Origin: Pseudoalteromonas phenolica
Lineage (GTDB): Bacteria > Pseudomonadota > Gammaproteobacteria > Enterobacterales > Alteromonadaceae
Direction of reading: 5' to 3'
DNA: 64,000 nt
NCBI RefSeq assembly: GCF_001444405.1
Contig: NZ_CP013188.1
Coordinates: forward strand, 620,001 to 684,000
In this document: positions 8,414 to 17,157 of the stretch, piece after piece
Numbering within the stretch: the stretch's first letter is position 1
Layout of the letters: the number at the start of each line of letters is the position of its first letter
The notes under the pieces: generated by a model
What the model saw: only the letters and a program-made list of their open reading frames with translations
The model's database searches: none
What the model was told of the DNA's origin: nothing
Position numbers and translations under genes: made by a program

Positions 8414-11203
8414 ATGAAATTAACAAAACTCGCTGTACTGGTAGCTGGCTCATTTTATGGTATGACCGCTTTTGCAATGACTGCACCGCAAATTCAGCAA
8501 GCAAATACAATTAATACAGCGCATCACCATCATCACCATGGCGTAGAAAATCAAACGCATGTTGAAAATGCCCCAACTGCTGAATCTCAATATGTTGATC
8601 AACCAGTCATGATGCAAATGAATGCATTCTCAATGTCTAATTTACAGGCTGTGGCAGTGTGTAATGTAAATGCGCTTGCTACCACAAATAGCTCGACTTT
8701 GATCAATGAAATTAAGTCTCAAGGTGTGCAATGTGTAAACGATTTATTCTCAGCCTCGAGCAATATTCAAGCAACCGCATTTGACTCTAACAATATGTAT
8801 GCAGTGGCAAATCACGTAAAAACACTGAGCCAAAACTACCAAGGTGGCGGGGATGCTAACATTGAAGCGATGTTCTTGTTCTTGCGAGCGGGTTATTTTG
8901 CAGAGTTTTATAACGATCAAGTTACATTTGCGACTTGGGTCACGCCTGCAGTTAAAGGCGCGATAGATGCATTCGTAAATAATAGCCATTTCTATGACGA
9001 CAATGATGCGCACGGTAAGACCTTATCTGAAGTCATCATTACGATGGATAGCTCAGAGCAGCAAGATGTTTACCTACCTGTTGTAACTCAGTGGCTAAAC
9101 CGCTGGAACGAAAGCTATGCATCAAAATGGAACATGCGTGGTGCGGTAAATGGCGTTTTCACTTTGCTTTTCCGCGGTCAGTGGAATAACGAATTTAAAG
9201 CTAAAATTGGTACTCAAACAGATCTTGTTGCAGCACTGAGAAAGTTCACAACCAGCACATATATGATTAACTCTGATGCTGAGTTTATGTTTGCAAACGC
9301 AGCGCGAGAGCTAGGTAGACTTAAGCAATATACAGGTACGGCAATTCAGGCTTCGGTTGATGCAGGGTTAAAAGACATCTTTAGTCGTTATGAAATGGTT
9401 GGTTACGGTGATGTCGCTTGGTTAGGTGCAGCAGAAACAGCAAGCTACCATGGTGACTGTAACGATTATGGTATTTGTAACTATGGTGAGCAGCTTGAGA
9501 ATCAAGTACTTTCACAAACTTATACATGTAGTAGCACGATTAAAATTCGCTCGCAGAATATGACAACGGCCCAGCATCAAGCGGCATGTAGCAAAATGGG
9601 CTATGAAGAAGGGTATTTTCATACCAAATTAGATACTAATAATGTGCCTGTTGCTGACGATAACAACATTCAATTACAAGTTAATATTTTTGATTCAAGC
9701 ACAGATTACGGTAAATATGGCGGCCCAATTTTTGGTATTAATACCAATAATGGCGGTATGTATTTAGAAGGCGATCCTTCAAAGCCAGGTAATATCCCGA
9801 ACTTCGTTGCATATGAAGCAAGTTATGCGAACCCTGACCACTATGTCTGGAACTTAGAGCATGAATATGTTCACTACCTCGATGGTCGCTTTGACTTATA
9901 TGGTGATTTTAATGCGCCAACTGAAGCAATTGTGTGGTGGAGTGAAGGTGTTGCTGAATATGTTGCCAATGAAGATAACAACCAAGCAGCAATTGATACT
10001 ATTAAAGATGGCTCAACCTACACGTTAGGTACAATCTTCAACACAACCTATGATGGCTTTGATCAAGACCGTATTTATCGTTGGGGCTATTTGGCTGTTC
10101 GATTTATGTTTGAGCGCCATATTGATGAAGTAAAGCTCATGCTTAACTCGACTCGTACAGGTGATTGGGCGGCGTATAAAGCGCGTTTAAACAATTGGGC
10201 AGTTGATTACGATGCCGAATTTACACAGTGGACACAACAACTAGCTAATGGTGGCGGTACAGTAAATGAAGCGCCAGTCGTTGCGATTAACGGCCCTTAT
10301 ACGGCAAACAAAGCTGAGCTTATTAACTTTTCTAGCCAAGGCTCATTTGATAAAGAAAGTAGCATTGCTAGTTATACTTGGAATTTTGGTGATGGCACGT
10401 CAAGTTCTGAAGCGAACCCTGCACATAGCTATGCGCAGGCGGGTGAATATACAGTGTCACTGACAGCAACTGACACAGAAGGCGCGAGCAGAACAGAGTC
10501 AACAACTGCGACTATTTTAGGTGATACTACGCCAACAAACCAATTGAAAAATGGTGAATCGAAAACCATTTCTGGCGCGCAAGACAGCGTATTAAAATTC
10601 ACGTTTGTGGTACCTGCAGGAGCAAGTAATCTAAACTTTGCATTAAACGGTGGCACTGGTGATGCCGATCTGTACGTGAAGTTTGGCTCAGAGCCGACCA
10701 TGTCTGACTATGATTGCCGTCCTTATATCGGCGGTAACAACGAAACATGTGAGATCAGTAATGTACAAGCTGGGACTTACCATGTGATGGTTTATGGTTA
10801 CAACAGCTTTGATACGTCGATTATGGCGAGCTTCAACGCGGGTTCAGGCTTCAATGTCCCTGATGCGTGTGCGACAAGTGGTCCTGTAACAGGTGGTCGT
10901 TTATATGACGGTCAAGTGAGATGTCTAGCTGAGCAAGACACAATCTGGTTAAGCTTAGAAAATGTGAGCGGCCAAAACAGCATCGCAATCACAACAGCAA
11001 ATGGTTCGGGCGATTTAAGCCTTGAATATAGCAACCAAGGCTGGCCTACCAGCACAAATGTAGACGCTTCTTCTACCAATAGTGGGAATGGTGAGTGTAT
11101 TTATATAAACAACCAAAGCCAATATTGGGGTTACCTGAAAGTATCGGGTAATGCAAAAGGGGCTTCTATTGTGGTTGATTACAACACACCAGGTTGTCGT
11201 TAA
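8414..11203 (+). CDS. Secreted collagenase, peptidase family M9
   Basis: This 929-residue protein has a signal peptide (MKLTKLAVLVAGSFYGMTAFA), an activator-like helical region, a catalytic domain with the zinc motif HEYVH at 483-487 and downstream glutamate ligand E511 in WWSEGVAEY, then a PKD domain (about 620-700, with YTWNFGDGTSS and the AGEYTVSLTATD strand) and a PPC-type domain (about 710-810, with DADLYV and GTYHVMVYGY). The order matches Vibrio/clostridial-type collagenases that degrade triple-helical collagen outside the cell. The last 110 residues form a further small Cys-containing domain. A natural run of six His lies at residues 37-42, in the likely propeptide. It is monocistronic with its own promoter region and a downstream terminator. 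Start supported by AAGGAAAAATAA before the ATG. Confidence 0.95.
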   Translation: MKLTKLAVLVAGSFYGMTAFAMTAPQIQQANTINTAHHHHHHGVENQTHVENAPTAESQYVDQPVMMQMNAFSMSNLQAVAVCNVNALATTNSSTLINEIKSQGVQCVNDLFSASSNIQATAFDSNNMYAVANHVKTLSQNYQGGGDANIEAMFLFLRAGYFAEFYNDQVTFATWVTPAVKGAIDAFVNNSHFYDDNDAHGKTLSEVIITMDSSEQQDVYLPVVTQWLNRWNESYASKWNMRGAVNGVFTLLFRGQWNNEFKAKIGTQTDLVAALRKFTTSTYMINSDAEFMFANAARELGRLKQYTGTAIQASVDAGLKDIFSRYEMVGYGDVAWLGAAETASYHGDCNDYGICNYGEQLENQVLSQTYTCSSTIKIRSQNMTTAQHQAACSKMGYEEGYFHTKLDTNNVPVADDNNIQLQVNIFDSSTDYGKYGGPIFGINTNNGGMYLEGDPSKPGNIPNFVAYEASYANPDHYVWNLEHEYVHYLDGRFDLYGDFNAPTEAIVWWSEGVAEYVANEDNNQAAIDTIKDGSTYTLGTIFNTTYDGFDQDRIYRWGYLAVRFMFERHIDEVKLMLNSTRTGDWAAYKARLNNWAVDYDAEFTQWTQQLANGGGTVNEAPVVAINGPYTANKAELINFSSQGSFDKESSIASYTWNFGDGTSSSEANPAHSYAQAGEYTVSLTATDTEGASRTESTTATILGDTTPTNQLKNGESKTISGAQDSVLKFTFVVPAGASNLNFALNGGTGDADLYVKFGSEPTMSDYDCRPYIGGNNETCEISNVQAGTYHVMVYGYNSFDTSIMASFNAGSGFNVPDACATSGPVTGGRLYDGQVRCLAEQDTIWLSLENVSGQNSIAITTANGSGDLSLEYSNQGWPTSTNVDASSTNSGNGECIYINNQSQYWGYLKVSGNAKGASIVVDYNTPGCR

Positions 11204-11258
11204 AAAAGTTTTAAAGATAGGAAGTTCTTTCTTGTTTTTATAAACAACCCCCAGAGTG

Positions 11259-11293
11259 AAAGGCCAAAACCATCTTAGGTTTTGGCCTTTTTA
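11259..11293 (+). terminator. Rho-independent terminator of the collagenase gene
   Basis: Thirteen-bp perfect stem AAAGGCCAAAACC/GGTTTTGGCCTTT with a six-base loop and a T run. Confidence 0.9.
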
Positions 11294-11418
11294 TTGAACG
11301 ATTACATTAATTTACAAACAAGATCAGAATGAAACTAAAAAGTGATGCTACAGGCTTTGCAGAAATATGATTTGGAGTCAGAATAGAAACACTTATTTAA
11401 ACTAGAAAGGATGCATCT

Positions 11419-12072
11419 ATGAAACGCAGTACCATATTTACTTCAGCTTTTCTTGCCTTATTAATTGTAGGTTGTAGTAATGATGAAGAACCTGATAACC
11501 CTTGTGGAAGTTTTAGTAATCCTGAGTATGTTATTAATGATTATACTCTGAGTGTATTTAATTCGGATCTGAGAGGTGAGCATGTTAGTGGAGATGTTTA
11601 TGAAAGTGTTGACGCCATTGACTTTAAGAACTTTATTATAAAACTTGAGATAGAGAAAAATTCGCTCGCTAAACGATTTGATTCAGTCTTTGACTTTTCA
11701 CTTATGGGTAAAGCATATGCATGCTCACCTGTGTTACCTTTCACAGAGCAGCGCATTTCGAGTATTAAAATTACTTCTAGTGCCGCTTTCAATGATGATT
11801 TACCCGCAGGAAGCAGTTTGAATGATGTTTTTGATGTGGTGTACCTAGATTACGTACCTACTCCTTATTACAGTGAAAAAAATGGCGATGTAGACTATTT
11901 TTCTGTGGCAGAGTTCATTGCGCAGCCAGACAATATGCCTGCTGAAATCACCCAATTGGCGCTCAATACAGAACCCAAATATAAACAAAATCATATTTTC
12001 TATATAGAAATTAATTTTCACTCAGGAGAGCAATTCTTATTGGAGTCTAGAGAGATTAGTTTTAATCAATAA
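11419..12072 (+). CDS. Lipoprotein of unknown function
   Basis: This 217-residue protein begins with a lipoprotein signal peptide whose lipobox is LIVGC (Cys at about residue 19), followed by an acidic linker (SNDEEPDN). Two further Cys are in the mature part. The remainder is mixed alpha/beta without a motif I recognise. AGAAAGGATGC precedes the ATG. An Asp just after the lipidated Cys is not at position +2 (Ser), so outer-membrane sorting is expected. It stands alone between the collagenase and paiB. Confidence 0.8.
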   Translation: MKRSTIFTSAFLALLIVGCSNDEEPDNPCGSFSNPEYVINDYTLSVFNSDLRGEHVSGDVYESVDAIDFKNFIIKLEIEKNSLAKRFDSVFDFSLMGKAYACSPVLPFTEQRISSIKITSSAAFNDDLPAGSSLNDVFDVVYLDYVPTPYYSEKNGDVDYFSVAEFIAQPDNMPAEITQLALNTEPKYKQNHIFYIEINFHSGEQFLLESREISFNQ

Positions 12073-12237
12073 GCATGATGAGTTGTGGCACCTTGTATTC
12101 ATATAGCTTGGCATGCGTTAAAAAGATGACTATAAACGACTTTTGATTTCTCTGGTCTAGTACTCAATTCGTTTTTGGTTGAATATTTATAGACCAAACT
12201 TGATTAGTGTTACTTCTAAATAAATAGGAGTAACACT

Positions 12238-12849
12238 ATGCACATACCAAAAAATCAAAAAATGTCCGACGCTGTTGCCGTCCAATTTATCCATGACTTT
12301 GGCTTTGGTTGCTTAGTCTCAGATGATCTAGTTGGCTCACACCTACCATTTATTTTCAATGAAGATAGCAACACACTTCTCACACATTTAGCCAAAGCAA
12401 ATCCACACCACAAAATCTTAGATGCAAAAGAAGTGCTGATTATCTTTTCAGGGCCTCATGCATATATTTCACCCAGTTGGTATGAAAAAGGGCCTGCCGT
12501 ACCGACATGGAACTATGCTGCGGTACACGTTAAAGGAAGAGTAAAACTTCTCGATGGGCAAGAGACGATGTCTGTAGTGACTCAAACAGTTGAAAAATAC
12601 GAAGCGGACTTATTCAATCAAGTTGATATTTATAATCATGAATTTAATGCGCGTTTGTCTAGAGCTATCATTGGTGTTGAAATAGAAATTTTAAGCATTG
12701 AAGGTAAGTTAAAGCTAGGGCAGCATCGAAGTGTTAACGACCAACAAGGTGTTTTTGATGGTTTATATTCAAAAGACCATGAGTCTCAGATGCTTGCACA
12801 GTACATGAAGAAAATAAATGTCGGTATTGGTTGTATAGAGGCAAGTTAA
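12238..12849 (+). CDS. paiB: PaiB-like FMN-binding split-barrel protein
   Basis: This 203-residue protein matches the PaiB family in length and motifs: an N-terminal MHIPKNQ, the GCLVSDDLVGSHLPF strand pair, SGPHAYISPSWY, and VPTWNYAAVHVKGRV. The family has a pyridoxamine-phosphate-oxidase-like FMN barrel; Bacillus PaiB was described as a repressor of sporulation and protease genes, while many homologues are now viewed as flavin or haem-binding enzymes of unknown reaction. ATAGGAGTAACAC gives a good ribosome site. It is monocistronic here, between two secreted-protease loci, which may be coincidence. Confidence 0.9.
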   Translation: MHIPKNQKMSDAVAVQFIHDFGFGCLVSDDLVGSHLPFIFNEDSNTLLTHLAKANPHHKILDAKEVLIIFSGPHAYISPSWYEKGPAVPTWNYAAVHVKGRVKLLDGQETMSVVTQTVEKYEADLFNQVDIYNHEFNARLSRAIIGVEIEILSIEGKLKLGQHRSVNDQQGVFDGLYSKDHESQMLAQYMKKINVGIGCIEAS

Positions 12850-13155
12850 ATGTACAGCTTATTTTGGTTTGGCAGCTTCACATATAATTTATAGAGCGAT
12901 CATAAGGGTTTATGTTTTCAGGCCATTTGAACAGAGTTTTGATTTATCATTCACCCACTTAATTTATGGTTTCTAGGCACTTTGTAGGTATTAGGTTGTA
13001 CTCTATATTCAACTGAAAGGCTGGAGATTAATTCTCAAGGAAGATTAAAGTTCAACCTTATGATTTATAAGCATTAATGTTTGACGGTGAAAATGTTATT
13101 AAGTATCCTCGCTTGGGATTTAATTTTTACTTATAAAACTCTCAAAGGATATGTT

Positions 13156-15273
13156 TTGAAATACCTATTTATTATAATTTCTATAGCCGTTTTGGCTGCT
13201 TGCTCCAATCATGACGCATCAAGCGACGCTTCAATTAATAAGCCACCTAAAAAAATACCAATAAAAGAAACCGTTTTTGGTTATGAAATAAATGATCCAT
13301 ATCGTTGGATGGAAAAAGAAGAAGATGGACTGAAAGCTTGGATGTTAAGTTCAGCTAAACAAACAGATGAACTGCTTGGGTCTCAAGTCGGTAGACACCG
13401 TTTGGAAGAGGCGACTGCAAAGCTATTTAGCGCACAATCTAGTTTCTCTCAAGCCAAGTTGTCAGGCGATAAACTTTTTTATTTGCATAAGATGCCTAGT
13501 GACTCCGTAGCAAAATTATATGTTCGCATAAAAGGAGAAGAGCGCTTAATTGTCGATCCTGCTAAGTACAACAATAATGATGGCAGTTCGGCAGCAATAC
13601 ATAGTTATTCTGTTTCTCCAAGCGGTAAATATATTGCTTTTCACATTTCTCCAGACGGTTCTGAAGTTGGTACAGTAAGAATTATTGACACAGATTCTTT
13701 GCGAATCTTAGACACAGAAGTATCTCCTGTATGGGGTGAGTTTGTTGCTAGTTGGAAAAGCGACACAGAATTTTCTATCACTAAAATGACATATGCAATA
13801 GACAACGATCCCATTCAAGGCATGGTTGTTGAGAATGTTAAATTAGGAAGCGATGAGCGTAATCTGGAACTAGGGTTTGGAATAGACAACGGGGCTAATT
13901 TTAATTCTGCTGAATTTCCTGTTGTAATTTACCCTAAAAATAGCCGTTGGGTATTAGGTTGGGGCACTGGAGCTAGACCTGATCAAAGAGTGTTAATTAA
14001 AGAGCAAGGTAAGTCAGAATGGAAGATTGTAGCTGACTATAAAGATAGAATAACGAGCAGTGCGCTAATTGGTAATGACTTGTATGTTCTATCTAAGAAA
14101 ACGGCACCTGATGGCGAGGTATTGAAACTTGATTTAAATAAGTCACAAAACCTCAATGATGCTACGCCAGTTTTAGAGGAAGGTGATGAAGTCATCACTT
14201 CAATTACTGCAGTAAATGGTGGTTTGTTTGTTGTCAGCATGAAAGATGGCTTTGATAGCGTAAGCTTCATTGATCTCAGCAAAAAGATCACTGATATTTC
14301 TCTTCCATTTGATGGCGTAGTTACATCTCTTTCAAGTGACAACGCTTCAGACGCAATTATATTTTCTGTTGAGAATCCAATGCATTCTCGAGAATACTTC
14401 AAATACAACTCTGGTAATATAACTTCTCTAGGCTTGAATAGCGCTACACATGAGCTTCCCGCTGGCTTTAAAGTTTTGAGAGAGCATGCCAAGAGTGCGG
14501 ATGGTACTTTAGTTCCGATAACAATATTTGGCAAATCTTCGGACTTAAAAGACCCATCTCCAACAATTTTATTTGCCTATGGTGGTTACGGTACCCCCAT
14601 TAAGCCTAATTATCGTCCAAGGATGTTCCCATTCAATGAAGAGGGTGGTATTTGGGTAAATTGTCATGTCAGAGGAGGAGGTGAAAAAGGCCGGACTTGG
14701 CATGAGATGGGAAGAGGCAAGAATAAACCAAATGGCCATGCTGATTTCATCGCTTGTGCTGAGCATTTGGTGAAAACAGGTAGAACGGAACCAAAGTTAT
14801 TAGGCGCATATGGCGTAAGTATGGGAGGGGTTTTAGTTGCTCCCGCAGTTTTAAAGCGACCTGATCTGTTCGGCCATGCAGCGCTATCAGTTGCAATTCT
14901 TAACCCGACAAGAATTTTACAGTCTAAGAATGGTGCAAACCAAATTGGTGAATTAGGTGACCCTAGAAATGAAGAGGGTTTTAAAACGATACTCGCAATG
15001 GACGCTTATGAAATGCTTGATGATGTGAGTGCTTTGTCAGATATCTACCTTGATGTAGGTCTTAATGACAAAAGGGTTGATTATTGGCATACAGCAAAAT
15101 TTGCTGCAAAGTATCTATCATCAGAGCATTCAGGAATGCTATTGATTAGAGCTGACGATAAAATAGGTCATGGCGCTGGATCAAGCACTCAGCAAAACAT
15201 TAGGCGTTATGTTGACCTTTACAGCTTTATGCTTAATAGATCTGGGCACCCTGACTTCCAGTCTCAAAACTAG
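13156..15273 (+). CDS. Prolyl oligopeptidase-family (S9A) peptidase, lipoprotein
   Basis: The start is placed at a TTG preceded by AAAGGA at six bases, because it gives a clean lipoprotein signal peptide (KYLFIIISIAVLAAC, lipobox LAAC); the frame is open upstream to 13081 but lacks a signal. The mature protein, about 690 residues, has an N-terminal seven-bladed propeller region opening with YEINDPYRWME, typical of the family, and a C-terminal alpha/beta hydrolase domain: YGVSMGG with nucleophile Ser555, Asp in LDVGLNDKRVDYW and His in KIGHGAG. The enzymes cut after proline in short peptides, so it would degrade peptides released by exported proteases in the periplasm. It is monocistronic with a terminator. 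Confidence 0.92.
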   Translation: MKYLFIIISIAVLAACSNHDASSDASINKPPKKIPIKETVFGYEINDPYRWMEKEEDGLKAWMLSSAKQTDELLGSQVGRHRLEEATAKLFSAQSSFSQAKLSGDKLFYLHKMPSDSVAKLYVRIKGEERLIVDPAKYNNNDGSSAAIHSYSVSPSGKYIAFHISPDGSEVGTVRIIDTDSLRILDTEVSPVWGEFVASWKSDTEFSITKMTYAIDNDPIQGMVVENVKLGSDERNLELGFGIDNGANFNSAEFPVVIYPKNSRWVLGWGTGARPDQRVLIKEQGKSEWKIVADYKDRITSSALIGNDLYVLSKKTAPDGEVLKLDLNKSQNLNDATPVLEEGDEVITSITAVNGGLFVVSMKDGFDSVSFIDLSKKITDISLPFDGVVTSLSSDNASDAIIFSVENPMHSREYFKYNSGNITSLGLNSATHELPAGFKVLREHAKSADGTLVPITIFGKSSDLKDPSPTILFAYGGYGTPIKPNYRPRMFPFNEEGGIWVNCHVRGGGEKGRTWHEMGRGKNKPNGHADFIACAEHLVKTGRTEPKLLGAYGVSMGGVLVAPAVLKRPDLFGHAALSVAILNPTRILQSKNGANQIGELGDPRNEEGFKTILAMDAYEMLDDVSALSDIYLDVGLNDKRVDYWHTAKFAAKYLSSEHSGMLLIRADDKIGHGAGSSTQQNIRRYVDLYSFMLNRSGHPDFQSQN

Positions 15274-15311
15274 TTAAAAACTGAGTTTGTGATGTAGTTA
15301 TAATGATTTTA

Positions 15312-15337
15312 AATAGGAGGGAAACCTCCTATTTTCT
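15312..15337 (+). terminator. Terminator of the S9 peptidase gene
   Basis: Nine-bp stem AATAGGAGG/CCTCCTATT with a GAAA loop and TTT tail, 38 bases after the stop. Confidence 0.75.
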
Positions 15338-15441
15338 GATTATGTCACGTTTATTGCTGATTGAAAGTGTCGGCCATAAGAGTAGCAGTCGCCATCAAAC
15401 ACTACATCATGAGACTATTTAGTAAAGTTTAAGACTTAGAT

Positions 15442-15467
15442 AAAAAAGGCGCCTTAGCGCCTTTTTT
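15442..15467 (-). terminator. Terminator of the lipoprotein/HEAT-repeat operon
   Basis: Perfect 11-bp AAAAAAGGCGC/GCGCCTTTTTT stem with CTAA loop. It overlaps the stop codon of the HEAT-repeat gene on the minus strand. Confidence 0.85.
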
Positions 15468-17157
15468 AATCTTTCTTATGCAGTAACTTAACAATGGCCT
15501 TAAAGTTACGTTTAGACTTTTCTGAGCGAAGTGCCTGTCTAAGTGTTTGTTTAATACCTTCGTTATTAGGCTGTTTGGCTAATGCATTAATCGCCGCATA
15601 ACGAACTGCGTCGTCATTGTCGTTTACCGCTAGATTAAGCACCGAGTCACTGGTTTTTGGCTTCATATCATAATTACCAAGTGCTGAAAGTAAGGCTTTG
15701 GTGTTTCTACCAGAGTGAGTATTAAAATGCTTTTCAAGGTTTTGATAAGCCGAATCGCTTTGCATCATACCTAGCGCTCTGATAGATGCTTTTTCGACTC
15801 GTGGGCTGCTATCAGTTAAGTAGTCTTCAATCAGTTCAACGTGTTGTTCATCGCGACTATTACCAAGCGCCGTGATTAAGTCGGCCGTTTTACCTTCACT
15901 TTCACTGAGCGTGATGTGTTCAACAATCGCTTGGCTAAGTTGCTGTGCTGTCGTTGAGCCAATTCGATTATTTAGTAGAATGCCCAGTGTCATGTAGAAG
16001 CTTGAACTCACTTCTTGATCAACACTTAAAAAGCCATCATTCAAGAGACTTAAAAGCGTGTCGGTTGCTTGTTGAGAAAGAGGTTGGTGTCCTTGTGTAA
16101 GCGCGCGCAGGGCTCTAAATTGAGTTTGCGGCTGCTTTTCAGTGCCTACCAATAAACCACTTAATAACACTTGGCTTGACGGGGTATCGAGTTGTCCAAG
16201 TGCATTAAATAAGCGCATTTGGGCATTATCTGAAATCTGATTAGTTAAGATAACGCCTCTTAACTCACCAATAACGGCATCGTATTTTTTCAGTAACAAG
16301 GCCAGAGTATGTGCATCAATCTGAGTAATATCTTGCTCAGTAACAAAAGCGAGTAATTCTTTCTTTAACTTGTCTTTTTCGGCTTGAGTTAACTCAACGT
16401 GAGTACTTTGCCAAAGTGATAAATCATCAGACATTGAGAAAAGGGCTGTTTCAAAAGGTTGCTTGAGCTTTTTAACGCTGAAGCTTTGCTCAGATGTAAA
16501 AGTGAGATCTGCACCCACTAAGTTCAACTTTTCTATGCCATCACGGGAATCTAAAAAACACTCTGAGGGCGTGATTTGTTGATCTGACTTTTCCACCTCA
16601 ATATGAGAAAAAGCATTTAATGCCTGCTTATTTTTGTGCTCATAATTCACTTTGACAAAGCTTAAGGCATTTTCTTTTTGCTGATAATTAACACGGTACT
16701 CACCGAGCGTATCGGTTTCATTGGTAATTTTAGATAAGTTCTTTTGATACTGTAAGTAATAAGCAAGACCTTTAAGTTGATCTTGAGACTGGGTATCTAA
16801 AGTATCAGCGAAATAAAATTCGGTGATAAGGCCCTGTTCATTGAGTTTAAATGCAAAAGGCCGTTCGTAATTTGGTAAAGGCATCGATAGCTGCCCTTGC
16901 ACCGTTTTGACTTTATCAGCCTTAATCGCCCACCAATTTTTTTCATCTTCTTTTTTGACTGAAATAACAGACAACTTACCTTGGATCTCAATATCAGTTT
17001 GCTGAGCTGGGCTGTTAAGCTTGGTGTAATTAAAACTGGTGAAAGACTTTATGTTGAAGTCAAATTGAGGTTGGCAAAAAGCGCTTGCCTGGCTTTGAAA
17101 GCTTGCTAGCGCCACCAAGGGCGCAGCAAGCAAATTTAATCGACATGATAGGATCAT
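15466..17157 (-). CDS. Exported HEAT-repeat protein with a vitellogenin-like N-terminal half
   Basis: The start is the ATG at 17157, whose ATGA overlaps the stop of the upstream lipoprotein gene (translational coupling); it opens a signal peptide MILSCRLNLLAAPLVALASFQSQASA. Residues about 30-260 are beta-rich; the segment FKLNEQGLITEFYF ... QLKGLAYYLQYQKN ... ETDTLGEYRVNYQ follows the order seen in the N-terminal barrel of vitellogenin/MTP-type large lipid-transfer proteins, and the remainder is all helical with HEAT-type repeats (for example RVEKASIRALGMMQSDSAYQ and DAVRYAAINALAKQ), matching the helical domain that follows in that family. The lipid-transfer assignment is inference; HEAT repeats and export are directly visible. 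Confidence 0.8.
   Translation of the reverse strand: MILSCRLNLLAAPLVALASFQSQASAFCQPQFDFNIKSFTSFNYTKLNSPAQQTDIEIQGKLSVISVKKEDEKNWWAIKADKVKTVQGQLSMPLPNYERPFAFKLNEQGLITEFYFADTLDTQSQDQLKGLAYYLQYQKNLSKITNETDTLGEYRVNYQQKENALSFVKVNYEHKNKQALNAFSHIEVEKSDQQITPSECFLDSRDGIEKLNLVGADLTFTSEQSFSVKKLKQPFETALFSMSDDLSLWQSTHVELTQAEKDKLKKELLAFVTEQDITQIDAHTLALLLKKYDAVIGELRGVILTNQISDNAQMRLFNALGQLDTPSSQVLLSGLLVGTEKQPQTQFRALRALTQGHQPLSQQATDTLLSLLNDGFLSVDQEVSSSFYMTLGILLNNRIGSTTAQQLSQAIVEHITLSESEGKTADLITALGNSRDEQHVELIEDYLTDSSPRVEKASIRALGMMQSDSAYQNLEKHFNTHSGRNTKALLSALGNYDMKPKTSDSVLNLAVNDNDDAVRYAAINALAKQPNNEGIKQTLRQALRSEKSKRNFKAIVKLLHKKD

Noticed and set aside
8522..8539. Six-histidine run as a sign of an engineered tag or vector
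   Set aside because: It lies inside a native secreted collagenase flanked by native chromosomal genes; the rest shows no vector sequence.
14037..14534. 165-codon open frame on the minus strand
   Set aside because: Lies wholly inside the S9 peptidase gene on the other strand, has no ribosome site, and the plus-strand gene has clear catalytic motifs.
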